A stretch of 64,000 nt of DNA from Euclidia mi (lineage: Eukaryota; Arthropoda; Insecta; Lepidoptera; Erebidae), in NCBI GenBank assembly GCA_944739405.2, contig OX123183.2, forward strand, positions 94,068,729-94,132,728, read 5' to 3'. A program made the translations under genes and the position numbers. The notes below the pieces were generated by a model that had not been told where the DNA came from, did no database searches, and worked only from the letters and a program-made list of their open reading frames with translations. Of this stretch, positions 23,399-35,386 are shown one piece after another (the first letter of the stretch is position 1; the number at the start of each line of letters is the position of its first letter).

Positions 23399-24568
23399 TT
23401 AAACATATGATGAAAACAGATTTTCTTTTCTTATTACGTGTTCATTTTTCAAAGAAGGAACCCATATGAAAAATTCACAACGCAAGTCACGTTACAAGTC
23501 TTGACCTGTGTCGTCAAATACGTAGAACATAATGAGAACCCCATTTTATGAAATTAAGGAGCAGTTTTGTAAATGCAATCGTGTGGAACAGAGCGCGTTG
23601 AACTTGCGTGTGTCAGAGTACACGTATTCTGGAGTTAAACACAAAGTAAGTTGGTTTTACGTATACCCACCATCTGTTAGCGCCATCCTTGCATGACATG
23701 AGCAAAAGATCGTATGAATTAATCTTGCCAGTCACTCACTTGCCGCGCGATGTGAAAACAAGGCTGGTACTGCACGAGGTAAAACCATAATGCAGACGAG
23801 ATACTAGACAAAGTGCCTGCGCGTGCGACTGAGAGCGCTTTCTCAATTTCTATCATGCACCTGCTACACCGGCTGGTAAACGTGTCAATTAGTGCGGTAC
23901 TTAAGGTGCTCCTTAGATGTGGCCAACATTTTAACGCGTCAAATTACAAATAGGCAGCTCGAATTTTTAACGCTTAGTTGGCCATTGCCATTAACGCTAA
24001 CACTAACGCAGGTGTAGCAGTAGAATTAAAGTGAGTAAAGGCCGCCTCTTAGTGATTGCGTTGCAAATTGTTATATCTGCTTATTTAATTATCTTTTGTA
24101 GCTCTTAATTGCCGTGTTTTTTGGCATACAGTATGCGTGACACTTCACTTCGCGCTCATGCTCAGTGCCGTAACGCGAGTTCTGATGATGCACGCGACAT
24201 TTTATCAATTTCAATCCAACCTTGAACATACGGTTGTGATATTTATAAGTCCGAGCTCTAGTGAAATAATATCAGACTTGAATATTAAGTAGGTACCATG
24301 ATTTACGGTGAGGCTTTTCTTGGCCTCTACGAAAGGCCCAAACATCTGATTTGCATACATAAGTACTAGAATATTTCTTTTCTACTTTCAGTTCTCAGGC
24401 TTGTTTTATAGAAAAGTTAATTCAATAAATTTTGGATGTTTATTTATTTTAATATATAAAAATATGTATGAATAAGCTTTTTTTGAACCAAAACATGTAA
24501 ACAAAACCATTTATACATGCAACGCAACCGCATCATTGTGCACATTGGTTAAAACCTAACCATTAAAA

Positions 24569-26097
24569 TTTCTTTACTCTTGCCACATTTGTTATTTGTT
24601 TAGATTTTTCTTTTTCACATTATTTTTTGTTGATTAACTTTTTGCTATTTTTGCTGTAGTTCTTGCCATCTCAATACATTTCATTATAGGTCTCGATAAC
24701 AATCTTAGCATTCTTAATGGTTTTTTAAAACGAGCCTTACCAAACCACTTGCTGTTATCATTCTAGTTATGCATTAGACATATCTACGAGTAAATACTTC
24801 TGCAAATTAGGTGATCGAACGATATAGATAGTTATGAAATATAGATAGTTATGACAACGTGCACAGACCCATGCCTAGTGCCGGTGACATAGTGTTACCA
24901 ACAGTTGAACCAAGCTCTCCACCAGAAACCACAAATAAAATTTCCTTAGACACATGACACCCACTTAAATTATCATTATAATACTTATTTCACTTCGGAA
25001 AACAATTAGTATACATAAATAATAATTCGTTCTATTAGGCAATATGTAAAGAAAAATGCAAATTAAATGTTAAATCAACACATCAAGTAATATAATAATA
25101 ATAGATTGAACAATGTACAAATTATTTTAAAACGAACGCTGTATTCCATTTTAGGCAAATGTTGAAACCCCCAGTTTTAGTGCCAATTCTACTAAGTTGG
25201 TAACACTGATCGAAGCTGGCCTTAGAATAAGGAAAATACTATAAAGACCGCATTACAATAGCAGTCTTGTCCAATATACATAGTTACTTCATTTTGACTT
25301 TTGATTTTTCTAACGTAGAGTAAGATAAATGTCTATAAATGATTATATTATTTGATTTAGACGTGGCTTTAACATAGCCCGGCGCATGCAAAAATAATTT
25401 TCAAACCAATATAAAAAACCCTGGCAATATAATAAAGCCCCGACTAAATCATCTGACTTATGTTTGTTTGTATTATATATGCATTAAACTATTATATTTA
25501 AAAATTGCATGTTATCTCCAATACATTTTTGTTCGTTTTTTCATAATTTTCTATAGCCTCGCTCCTCGCCAGCCAGGTCTGCAATCATGCCTCAAATACC
25601 TACCCAAAATTGATGCCAGCTCTCCTAGTAGGTATAAAGTAAATATCGATGAAACATAAATATAGATTAATAAATTTTAACGTAGGAACAGACACTTGTG
25701 ATTTCATTTACGAAACCTGTTCAAATTAAAACCTGCATATTATTATTATATGCAACCAAGTCAGGAACAAATAAACAAATCGTGTTTTTAGCTGATTTCA
25801 TTGTCAAACGGACATTGAAGTTCAGTAACGTCAATGATTGGTTGCCACCAGGCACCGTGTACTTAATTTAAATGGCAATAAAATTCAAATTCAAACCCAT
25901 GTCTCTGAGTTTTGGAAGTTATGTGCATTTATTAGGTAAGTATCGTTTGCTATGATCTAGGAAAAAATCGCGACTAAACATGCATGGCTTAGTAGTTGTT
26001 TGCCGAAAATGGTTTTATATATAAACTGTTATTATGAACGCGAAAGTTTTTAAGGATGTATTTGTTTCTCTTTCATACAAAAACATTTTAAATAAAA
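24569..26097. other. AT-rich, nothing recognised
   Basis: No supported feature in 1.5 kb. Confidence 0.45.
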
Positions 26098-26300
26098 GTA
26101 TCGATAAAATTTCAACGTCCCTACAAATATCAGTACAATCTTTATACGCATAAGTCAAAACGTCTATGAATGAAGTTTCTAAGTTTCACATGAAGTTCTA
26201 TTTAATTTTGACTAAAAGAATCTGACATTGGTGACCATGGCCACCCATGGTCACCAATGTCAGATTATTTTAGTGATGATCTTGTGATGCAATACTTCCA
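26098..26300 (+). repeat. Dispersed repeat with internal palindrome
   Basis: GTATCGATAAAATT...ATCAGTACAATCTTTATAC through TTTTAGTGATGATCTTG is shared with 54632-54796. This copy alone has a perfect inverted duplication at 26219-26266. Confidence 0.75.
26211..26274. repeat. Near-perfect hairpin, 22-bp perfect core arms
   Basis: Arms 26219-26240 and 26245-26266 around a CCAC loop. With one mismatch the pairing extends to 26211-26274. The related copy at 54.7 kb has only one arm. Confidence 0.92.
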
Positions 26301-26318
26301 TCTATAAAGTAAATTTAA

Positions 26319-26430
26319 TCTAGGGAGCCGGCCGTCCTCCGGCTAATTAGCCGGTCGTGGCGTAGTGTGAACACTCGCTCCGGGCGCCGGCTTCCGGCTT
26401 ATTAGCCGGTCCGGCGCAGTGTGAACGCTA
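26319..26430. repeat. GC-rich imperfect tandem pair with palindromes
   Basis: Two units of about 52 bp each contain CCGGCT(A/T)ATTAGCCGG and a G-C-rich GTGTGAAC motif. The first, CCGGCTAATTAGCCGG, is a perfect 16-bp palindrome. The composition contrasts sharply with the AT-rich flanks. Confidence 0.7.
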
Positions 26431-27139
26431 GGAGACATTGACAGACAGACTAAGCAAGAGCCGGATAGAAATAACGTTGTTGTAGCTTGCGTGGTATCTG
26501 TGTGAATAAGAAGAAACATTTTGCAAAAGTAATATTTGCTTCTTCATTGTTTGATTTATGTTTCAGAAATGTAAAATGACTTTTCATGTTCATAATTTTA
26601 ATATACTCACCACAACTAAATAGTCATGTTATTACTTACGAACAAAATTGAAAAAGATCTTCACAGAATCAAAGAAGTTTCTTTTCACTGCTAGGCCTTG
26701 AAAAATATTATATCTCCCTTATCTTATACATATTACAAAAAGAAGTTCAAATAAGCTTGAACCAAATAATTACGACGTGTTAGTAACATCACGAAAGTTT
26801 GAATGTATTCTACTTAATTTGGTACCTATAATAAAACATATTAGGACACATGTCGATTTCTCCATAACGAACACATAAAACAATCTATAAATTTGCGAAT
26901 AAGCGGATGTCCATTTATATTTCACTGGTGTAGCAATTAGAGTTGTGACACCGTCACACGCACTATTGTGGATGAAATGAATGATGTCATTGGCAGCCAT
27001 CGTGTAACCTTGCTCATTTACGTCCAGTAAACAGTGCGTTTACGAGAGTCTTGTACAGTAGACTCATGAAATATGACTCGAGCGCTGGATTAATTATGAA
27101 GTCGATGATATATTATGGAACTTACGAATTCATTATTGT
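26431..27139. other. Nothing recognised
   Basis: AT-rich, no supported gene. Confidence 0.4.
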
Positions 27140-27262
27140 TTAAAGCTGACGTTTGCACTAGGCATGAATCCTTTGTCGTAGGGGATTTTACAAATATGCA
27201 TACAACCAACATACAGAACACCAAGATGAGAAACAACATTTTGCGGATCATCATCACTTTAT
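27140..27262 (-). mobile_element. SINE family 1 fragment
   Basis: CACTAGGCATGAATCC, TTTGTCGTAGGGGATTTTAC and AACACCAAGATGAGAAACAAC match the reverse of the family 1 3' half. Confidence 0.6.
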
Positions 27263-28424
27263 CAAGGAGCGATTCCTCAATAATCAGCGCGGCTACTACA
27301 ACATGCGCACAGTCCATATATCAGGACTTATATTGTATGTATGTATGAGATTGTAATATCGATTGTTATGCCGAATCGATATTACTATCTCACCTCCTGA
27401 GTTTCTTATTACATGTTGCCTCATGATTAAGCAATCAAATATGCTCTATTCTGTATCCAACTACTACTATCGAATATCGATGAAGCTCATCAATTATCAC
27501 TGCCCACGTAAAATAATAAAATGATATACTTAACAGCGAACCAAGCGATTGAACGTAAATCCAACTTTTCAATGTACTCTGTACAGGTGAAATAAATTAC
27601 TCTCATATTGAATGAGATTGGAGTATATCAAGCATTTATACACTTTGTGATTAAAAAAAAATACTATGCCATATAAATATATACTAAGGGATCGACAGAG
27701 CTTTAGATTGAACACCACAAGTATATTTTTTTGATATTGCAATAATGCAAACAGCGATACGGACACGTTCCAAATCGATTCCACATTCTAAAATAAATAC
27801 TGTTCAAATCACAACTTACAATATAATATTTTGGACAAAAATATTACTCGTAATCTGCTCATCTCCATTACATTGGAGCGTGAACACGAATCAGATAGAA
27901 CGTAAAGAATTTCACGTGCAACGTCTCAAGGAAATCGTATTTTAAAAACATTTTGATTGGGGTATACATTTTTATCAGCCTCATTATTCAGATAGGTGGC
28001 TGTATACAATCGCTTCGCAATCGTTATTAGCCGAGATTAGGCTTGTAACAGCTGCCTTCAAAAGTATCGGAGGAATTATTGCGATTATAGAATCGGAATA
28101 CGCTTTCTGAGTAACAAAACGGTTCGCTTATTAAAGCCGATGGCTTTGCTGCTAAAGCAATTAAGCTTGAAGTAAAGGCGTATAAGCTTTTAGTAATGCT
28201 GAGTCTACCTTGTCGTTTCATTTGAATACTTTACTTTGTATTGATTAAATGCCCACTCATATTGTAACAATCCTACGTCGATATAGGACTTTTTTTAATA
28301 TTTCTACACCTTTGTTTAACGTTTTCTCTATACCTTTGTTTGAACAATAATGTTAAAATATTGAAGTCGTTTCTTTATCAAAGTTAGTGTGGTCTATTTA
28401 ATTTGTATTCTAAATTCTACTCGT
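27263..28424. other. No gene recognised
   Basis: AT-rich with small uninformative open frames. Confidence 0.4.
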
Positions 28425-28435
28425 AAGTAAACAAA

Positions 28436-29053
28436 AAGTAAAGTAAAGATATTGAAAGGAGCGTGAAAGGAAATAGTGTGAATGGCGCCTTACAGGCCAT
28501 CATCAGCAATGGTATTATCCCAAGGCAAGTTCGCCTTGCTATACTGCAGGGAGTTTTGGCGCCAACACTGATGTATGGTAGTGAATCATGTGTATGGCAG
28601 AAGAAGCATGAAAGTAGAATCAATGCTGTGGAGATGAGAGCTTTGAGTAGTATGTGCGGAATAAGGCTAATAGACAAAGTTAAAAACAGTGTGATACGAG
28701 AGAAGTGTGGTCTAAAAGAAGATGTAGTGACAGAGATTGAAAAAGGAATGTTGCGTTGGCTTGGACATTTGGAACGGATGGATGAAAGAAGAAATACGAA
28801 AGGAGTGTATCGTGCGAGAATGAATGGAAATATCGGTAGGGGATGCCCTAGGCGGGCGTACGCCGACAAAATAGGTGACATACCTACTGAAAAAGGGCCA
28901 AATTAAAAGTACTCATAACCGACGCGCATGCATGATGAGGTTAATGAATGTCGAGGAAGCGAAAGAGGTATGTTTGAACCGAAGCATGTGGCGTTCCATA
29001 GTCTCTGCCTACCCCAATGGGAGACAGGCGCGACGATATAGATAGATAGATAG
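28436..29053 (+). mobile_element. 5'-truncated LINE, tail I family, 11-bp target duplication
   Basis: AAGTAAACAAA is at 28425-28435 and 29054-29064. The 3' end is CTCTGCCTACCCC...CAGGCGCGAC then (GATA)n. It is the same family as 9928-11003 but more strongly truncated. Confidence 0.88.
28463..28906 (+). pseudogene. LINE RT C-terminal region
   Basis: The frame of about 147 codons covers the region after the RT palm: LAPTLMYGSESCVWQKK, ESRINAVEMRAL, KNSVIREKCGLKEDVVTEIEKG and LGHLERMDERR. It aligns with the same region of the 9.9-kb LINE and retains a stretch that copy lost. After GDIPTEKGPN it stops, while related sequence continues in another frame to the tail, so a frameshift is present. The catalytic core and endonuclease are missing. 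Confidence 0.82.
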
Positions 29054-29064
29054 AAGTAAACAAA

Positions 29065-30432
29065 TTAAGATTTTATTAAAAGTAAGTGAAACACTGAGTA
29101 AATCCTTGTCTGAGCCGAGGATTTCACTCAATCTGCTTCGGGAAAAATTCTCGGCTTACGACTATTGTTGCTGAAGGCTTGTGTATAGTGTATCTGCGGT
29201 TTCAAGGCTTTTTAACAAAGCTTGCTGAAAGCAGGTAACTCGTTTTTTTTTTCTTTTGTACTGATGCTGCAGCAGTTTTAACACGATGGTATTCCTATGA
29301 ATGAAAGAATACTGTGCACTGAACGATTAGTCTTAAATCTAATCAATCAATCTAAAAATCTTGCGAAGCGTAATTATCCTATCTACACTAATCCATTCCT
29401 TGCATACTTATCGCATTGAGTTTAGTTACAGGGACTGATCAGAATGTTTGCTACACAAATTGGTAAAATGAATTCATTTTTTTAAAACCTTATCCAAATT
29501 CTGTCACGAGGCGACACTCGTTTGGTGTTCTCAGATATGTACATCTGATTTTTTTCTTTAATATCAAATGCTGAAAAAGTCTTAATAACTTTTATGTTTT
29601 ATTGCACACCGTATGCGTCAAAAGGATTTTGGCAAAACGTAATATTCTGTGGCGGTCTCCTGAAAGGGTATTTATACCTTAAGTTATTAATGAAGGGGCT
29701 TAAAGATAAATTGAAAATGCTTTTCTGTCGTGTTTTAGGCGTTGACAACTAAGTATTTAATACGAGTTGTTTGTCTGAAGAATATTCCTTAATTTGAACT
29801 GTGCTTGTTTAAGTTGTAAACGTTTTAAAATATGTAGTTTTAACCAGCTTTGAACGTAGAGCGTGGACGTCATGGCTTTCATGAGCTAGATCCAATTTAC
29901 TTTAGAGTTCGTAATATTACTCGTTTATAGTAACAGATTTGATGGAGACTAAAAGATTAAAAAGGAATTGGTCTCATTTGTAGCCTAGGAAACTTCGAAG
30001 GAATAACAAAATTTTATGAAAACAACTACCAAGTGTTTGCCTGCGACGATCTGGATAAGTGTTATAGCGCTTTTAAATTAGATGTTTGAGTCGTATTGCT
30101 AACGTATAACAGCTGGAAGGGTGACGTGCTATGTATGTTCAAACGCTTTTCATTATATTGTTGGGATAACCTCACTCCAATTAAAACGTTTATACAGTAG
30201 TAGTAAAGCTACGTTACCTTCTGTCGAATATTTTAATTACACTTATTATTCCGAACCAAATATCACTTAATGTCCATTTAACGATAGTGTAAATATATGC
30301 CAATATAAAGGTTAGTCATGCCAATGACCACAAATGCATTAAGCTAATGAAATGAAAAATACAGTTCATAATTGCATTTTACGTCAATAGTTCCCAGTGC
30401 CGAGTAACACAACGTGTTTATGAATATACTAG
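29065..30432. other. Nothing recognised
   Basis: AT-rich 1.4 kb with no supported feature. Confidence 0.4.
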
Positions 30433-30600
30433 ACATCACCAGCGGCTTCGCCCGCGTCAATTATACATTTAAACATTTCTCATAAATCAATCTATCTATT
30501 AAAAACCGCATTAAAGTCCGTTGCGTAGTTTTAAGATTTAAGCATACATAGAGACAGAGTATAGACAGACTTTGTTTTATACTATGTAGTGAATAATATT
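30433..30600 (+). repeat. Dispersed repeat family M
   Basis: Starts at CAGCGGCTTCGCCCGCG and passes through CCGTTGCGTAGTTTTAAGATT to AGACAGA...AGACAGACTTTG. It is a common lepidopteran repeat type. Related pieces are near 30830-30990 and 35940-36190. Confidence 0.55.
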
Positions 30601-31082
30601 ATATGCCGTGTTTCAAAACTTTATGTCATTTAAAATGGCTTGCATCGGCCTTGGACTCAAGCAAACCAGAGTATATACGTACATTCGTTAGTGGCGTCTT
30701 CGAGACGACTTGGCATCAGCCCTCAAGGATTTAAAAGTTAGTCTGCTTGTTAGACAGCAGGGATGTCACATAAAATATACGTTCTTACATTTTTACACTG
30801 TATTAAATTATATTTAAAGTAAAAGCTTGGTTTCGCTTACGTGAATTATATCATGAAACTTTCCTTAGGAATCAGCATATTATTATCTTATGGTAAGAAC
30901 TGTACATAAATCGATTCGGTAGTTTTTGAGTTTATCGCGTTCGTACAGACAGACAGGAAAAAACGTGGACTTCATTTTACAACATTTATGTATATCGATA
31001 ACTAATCATGTGAGTGATTACAAATAATTAAAAGAATAAGTCAATCTTACTTTTTGTGCATTCTTGTAATTATATTTCATAC
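30601..31082. other. Decayed repeat material, no gene
   Basis: Around 30830-30970 there is family M-like sequence (GATTCGGTAGTTTTTGAG, ACAGACAGACAGG). Nothing else seen. Confidence 0.4.
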
Positions 31083-31290
31083 TAGAGGACGCCAGCAGCT
31101 ACGCCTGCATTCTATTTTAATTTACCCGTTTTGGCCGATCCCGTGGGAATTTCGCGAAATCCCTTCTTAGTGCACCCCTACGGTCTTCAAGGAACATACA
31201 TGCCAAATTTCAGCTTCCTGCGCCCAATAGTTTCGGCTGTAGCGTGTCTGTCAGTCAGTCAGTAACGCAAGGATTTTATATATTAAGATA
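31083..31290 (+). repeat. Dispersed repeat family L, best copy
   Basis: It runs from AGGACGCCAGCAGCTACGCC through TCAAGGAACATACATGCC to CTGTCAGTCAGTCAGTAACG and ends with AAGGATTTTATATATTAAGA. Confidence 0.8.
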
Positions 31291-31804
31291 AGTAATGTAG
31301 ATATTTAATACCAGTTTTTAAGATTGAATACGTTCGCTCATCGTTACATTCAGTAAAAGTATTTCATACACACGTTTTAATTTGAAAGCTATATGTATTA
31401 GGTAATAGATTTTCCAGAAAACATCTATTTTACAGAATGTAATATCCATCGAGGCCAATATTATTCGGATGCAGTTATTCATTTAAATATAGTCATGTCG
31501 CGTATTGTTCGCCACTGTGAATATAGTAGGTACGAGTAAACTTGCATAACACTAGTGTACCCTAGGTCCTTCCTGCTTGTCCTGCACATCAAATTCAGTG
31601 TCACACCGACTGCATTGCCTGATAACGGGTACAATCCTATTTTCAAAATATTCAAGAACCCATTGAAATATACACACAAGATTTCGCGCCAGGAGTCCGA
31701 ATGTTTAGGAGGAGTTAAGTGAGAAAAACACGAATATTACATATTATTATAATTATATTAAGATGCCCAATATACCTGCATAAAAAGTATTATTAAAGAG
31801 TGTT
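31291..31804. other. Nothing recognised
   Basis: No supported feature. Confidence 0.4.
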
Positions 31805-32148
31805 TAAGGCCCACTTGCGTAACGTTTGATTTAAGTCACTCCCTAATTTAAATTTTTTGAAAAGAATTAACAGCATAAAATAATTTAACTTAAAAGTATT
31901 TAGCGTCCTCTTGCACAACGACAACAACGCTTAGATTTAGTTAAACATTTTATGAGGTCGGTAAAGTAGTTTCTACGTTTTGTTTCATGGCATGAAGCCT
32001 TTTTGATACGATTTTAACGATGTTATGCGTATGGTTTCGCATAAAACCTTAGACTATATATACTTTGAGCATAAAACAAAACGCATTGTCGTCGCTTAGC
32101 AACGAAATGACAATTGACAAATAATAACTAGAAACTTTTAAGCATTAA

Positions 32149-32970
32149 CCGTAGAACCCTACATCGGGTGCAGGTGCACCCCACACCGATTTGTTTTCTA
32201 TATATCTCAATTTCTTTAATATCCACGAATTCGCGCGTCGGAGTATTTTACTTTGGTGTCAACCGCTCGCGTTACGTCAATACCGTGACGAGGGACCGCG
32301 TTGTGTGGTCGCCTGTATAAGTGCTGTGGGGTACGCCAGTACCCCAGTGTAGTAAAATCGTAAGATTATTTATTTATTACGATTGATGCATTTATATGTA
32401 ATAAGTTATTAAATTTGATTATTTATTAAAACAATAGTCTTATATGAATTAAATACAGATATTTTTAGATATTATGAAGGTAAAATTCAATGAAGTTTAT
32501 TTATTTTGTTTCGGATGGCTGTCAGAGGTTTGAATTACGAAGAAATAAGCTCTATTCTAGACCACAAATCTGGCGAGGAAGAAATAGAAGTTGGGACCAG
32601 TTGTAATTCCTGGGTTCTTTACAAGTGTTCAAGATCAAATAATAAGCCAAATATAAAGTTTCAGCAGACAGTTTTGAAATTAGGTTTGGAACTGATACAT
32701 GAACATTTGGAGGACCGTCACCGGATGCCAACTTAGTCCATTGCAGTGATCTCAAAAAAGGACCAAATCCTACAAGCGCTGTTGCTCAAACTACATTTAA
32801 CTTTGTGTAATAAGGCTGATTTGTGATCTCAAGTTACCGATTCTGTTGAGTAAAACGTATTTTCATGAATTGTTTATTTTATTTTAAGGATTACAGTCAT
32901 TTTAGTATGGGGTGTTCCAGCACCCCAGTGTAGGAATAACATGTGCGCCAAATAGTGTAGAATTCTAGGG
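32149..32970 (+). mobile_element. Internally deleted piggyBac element with TTAA duplication
   Basis: TTAA is at 32145-32148 and 32971-32974. The ends are CCGTAGAACCCTACA and, inverted, CCCTAGAATTCTACA. A subterminal palindromic motif (GGGGT..CCAG.ACCCCAGTGTAG) occurs at about 32161-32182 (reverse), 32325-32352 and 32908-32934. Removal of the insert restores MITE sequence seen in the other copies. Confidence 0.88.
32515..32736 (+). pseudogene. piggyBac transposase N-to-C fusion remnant
   Basis: About 73 codons start at ATG 32515. The first 25 (MAVRGLNYEEISSILD, then an acidic EEEIE stretch) look like the N-terminus of piggyBac transposases. The rest (CNSWVLYKCSRSN...VLKLGLELIHEH) resembles the late catalytic-domain segment, normally several hundred residues downstream. 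The DDD catalytic residues are gone, so it cannot transpose. The two parts are joined in one open frame. Whether it is expressed is unknown. Confidence 0.6.
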
Positions 32971-33321
32971 TTAACAATAACACAAGTAGGTACATTGTTA
33001 TCAGTTATATCATCATTATCATCATGTCAGCCTAGGGACGTCCACTGCTGGACATAGGCCTCCCCCTGCTGCGTCGTCCGGCCCAGTTATATAATTATTG
33101 ATAATTTTCGTCGCTAATGACAAGATGCCAACATCAGTGTGACAGTTCTTAAATAAAATTAGCCACTAAACAGCCGATTTTCGGTGATTAATTTTGACAG
33201 TTCTTAAATCATATTACTCGACAAATTTTTCGTTGTGCAAGACGCTAGTGGTGTTTAATATTTTTTTTCTCGTTAAATACATCTTAATTCAATTTAAGAA
33301 TCGTTGTGCAAGTGGGCCTTA

Positions 33322-33834
33322 GTCTGTGATAACTGATATCCCAATTTTACTGGAGATAAAGAAATAAATACGTAGGCCGCGGCCAAGCTCGACTTAATAA
33401 TGTTCTTTTACAGTAAAGTTGTATATTTTATGTGACATTTCGTTTGTCAATTAATTCTTGATAGATGTACAACTTGTAAATTTTCTTCTGACTATCGAAA
33501 TAATTGAATAGCATTTTAACATTTTAATGATAATATTTAATAAAAATCATGTTTCTTTCAGGATTATGTTTTATTTTGTGAACTAAATTAAAAAAGTTTC
33601 CCTAAGAGGGGTGGGCATCTGGTATTTTTATTTGCGCCGCAGTTCGTATTAATCTTGACCCTGGATTGACTTTTAGATTCTTTTAAGAGGTTTACCAATG
33701 TTGGCGGAGCTAATTTATCATGATTTTTATACCAAAATTAGATTCGAAGCACCTGTTGGTAAATTTAATTATTTATAGCTTTATAAAGGATGTGACTGTA
33801 TTGCCAATTTAATAAATAATTAGTTACACTACTC
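33322..33834. other. Nothing recognised
   Basis: AT-rich spacer with no supported feature. Confidence 0.4.
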
Positions 33835-34255
33835 TGTCAATAAAGTACCGGGATAAGATTAATAATACACAAACTGTTTGTTATTCATCCAAATTTATTT
33901 TATCACCTTCAAAGTATGCTCCGTCAGAAACGATACATGGTACATGATAATTTGAGTTTAGGAAAAAAAAGAAGTCGGCTAGAGCCATATCTGGAGAATA
34001 TGGTGGTTGCTCGATGGTATTTGTTGAGTGTTTGGTTAAAAATTCGTTCACAATGATGGCCTTGTGCGAAGGAGCATTAACAAGGTGCAAAATTCTTTTA
34101 GGACTAGCCATAGCGTATGTCTTTTGAAATGGCAATCCAGGAGCATTGATGGATTCCAAAAAATCCACTGGAATTTCAATAGTTGGTTGATTCTTTGTCT
34201 TCCATAACTCGTTATGTTGATAGAAATAGGTGTACTCTACAATTTTCACTATCCC
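33835..34255 (-). pseudogene. mariner transposase C-terminal relic
   Basis: The 122-codon frame (33881-34249) contains HLVNAPSHKAIIVNEFL and IEQPPYSPDMALADFFFF. In mariner transposases this region holds the second catalytic Asp (H.DNA.SH) and the PYSPD.AP.D motif with the third. Here the first of these Asp residues is changed (LVNAPSH). The upstream residues do not follow the family well, so indels are likely. The downstream end ACTACTCTGTCAATAAAGTA may be the terminal repeat. The copy is inactive. Confidence 0.75.
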
Positions 34256-34439
34256 GTGTCCGTTTCTGGGTATCTAAATAGCCCGCTTTCGCTCATCGCT
34301 CATTCGCGCATCGCTTGCGCTCGTATATTTAATCTCAAATGCATAGCGATATTAGAATCTTACAGTGTAGAACTCTTTAGACAGATTAACTTCATCAGAT
34401 CTGGTCCCACGTGGTATAACAGGTAGAGTCTAATAAAAA

Positions 34440-34690
34440 TCGCCACAAAAAATACCGCCCGTGGGTTGGTAATTTTGCTTGATATCCTTTAATGTAGGAT
34501 CTACATGCTTCGACTGCTTTACGGTTTGTCATCGTGCATTCATCCCATATGGTGGTAAAGGTAACGAAAAATTTTAGCTTTGTAGCTGTTTCTAGATAAT
34601 ATTACAAACAGAGCTCTCAGTGTGGTCTAAGTCGATCAGAGTTTTAAAGATTGTAGGCACTTTTTCCTCCTGATAACGACATGGCTGCTA
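34440..34690 (-). pseudogene. Helitron helicase fragment
   Basis: The minus strand encodes IWDECTMTNRKAVEACRSYI at about 34500-34560. This corresponds to the Walker B region (DE.x.M) of the Pif1-like helicase of Helitrons. The frame is short and broken. A second Helitron piece lies at 35387-35680 on the same strand, with a family-L repeat between them. Confidence 0.6.
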
Positions 34691-34699
34691 TAGGTCTAA

Positions 34700-35150
34700 A
34701 CAAATAAAATTCTTGCGTTAGTGACTGACTGACAGACATCGCACAGCCAAAACGATTGGTAGCAAGAAGCTGCAATTTTGCATGTATGTTGCTCGGGGAC
34801 CGTAGAAGTGCGCTATAAAGGGATTTCTCGAATCTACGGGATCGGGCAGAAATTGTGAAGTTTATAAGCGGCCATGGCCCAATGTACGTAACAGACTGCT
34901 GAGACGATGGGTTCGATCCCCAGGTACCCTGGGCACAAACCCTTGTCTTTTTGAAGTTATGTGAGTATTTAAAATGTTAATCATCGCTCGCTTAATAATG
35001 AGCCCGATATTACATTGGGACCTAAACATTACTGGCGAAGTGAGGGTGTGTAATACACATCCTGTCTACCACTTCGGTGTTAAACTTCGAAGTTATGAAT
35101 TTATGTTTATAAAAATGTGCGGGTGTAGCTGATGTTACCCTCTAGTACCC
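34700..35150 (-). repeat. Family L repeat split by a SINE
   Basis: AATTCTTGCGTTAGTGACTG...TTTGCATGTATGTTGC is on the left and AATGTGCGGGTGTAGCTGATG...CTCTAGTA on the right. GTTTATA occurs at both junctions of the inserted SINE. Confidence 0.65.
34868..35098 (+). mobile_element. tRNA-like SINE inserted in family L
   Basis: GGGTTCGATCCCCAGG is a good pol III B box. The body TTAATCATCGCTCGCTTAAT resembles the SINE at 12581. The boundaries are approximate. Confidence 0.6.
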
Positions 35151-35386
35151 GATAAAGCGACAGCTGTCGTAATCTTACTTTAGCTTTGTTCCTTCGCCAA
35201 AATCATCTTAATAAGAAAGGTATTTTCAGTTCCACTCGGAGTATCTACTATTTTGCTCAAAGTTACAACACACACGATCATAATTATATTAAGCGCTGTT
35301 CTTCAGTTAGTCTCGAGACATCATTTTGCAGGATTTCGGTTAGTTTTAATGTGTAGGTATACAGTTTACCTATTCATATACATCGC

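Larger units (their letters stand above)
19770..24568. repeat. 4.8-kb duplicated block, copy A
   Basis: It matches 37116-41912 with a constant offset of 17346 from 19770 to past 23250. By eye I find about three substitutions in the first 3.5 kb (near 20473, 20531 and 21966). From about 23250 onward there are dozens of substitutions and several small indels. The block holds a CR1/Jockey tail, an RTE-like LINE, a hairpin and a Harbinger-like MITE, all also in copy B. The last 1.2 kb is non-coding. Confidence 0.95.
31808..33318. mobile_element. Harbinger-like MITE, third copy, split by piggyBac
   Basis: The ends GGCCCACTTGCGTAACG and, inverted, GGCCCACTTGCACAACG match the MITE in the 4.8-kb block, in opposite orientation. 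Its RTE-tail insertion is at 33011-33083 between copies of CAGTTATAT. A piggyBac element occupies 32149-32970. Flanks are TAA on the left and TTA on the right, so the duplication is imperfect here. Confidence 0.78.
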
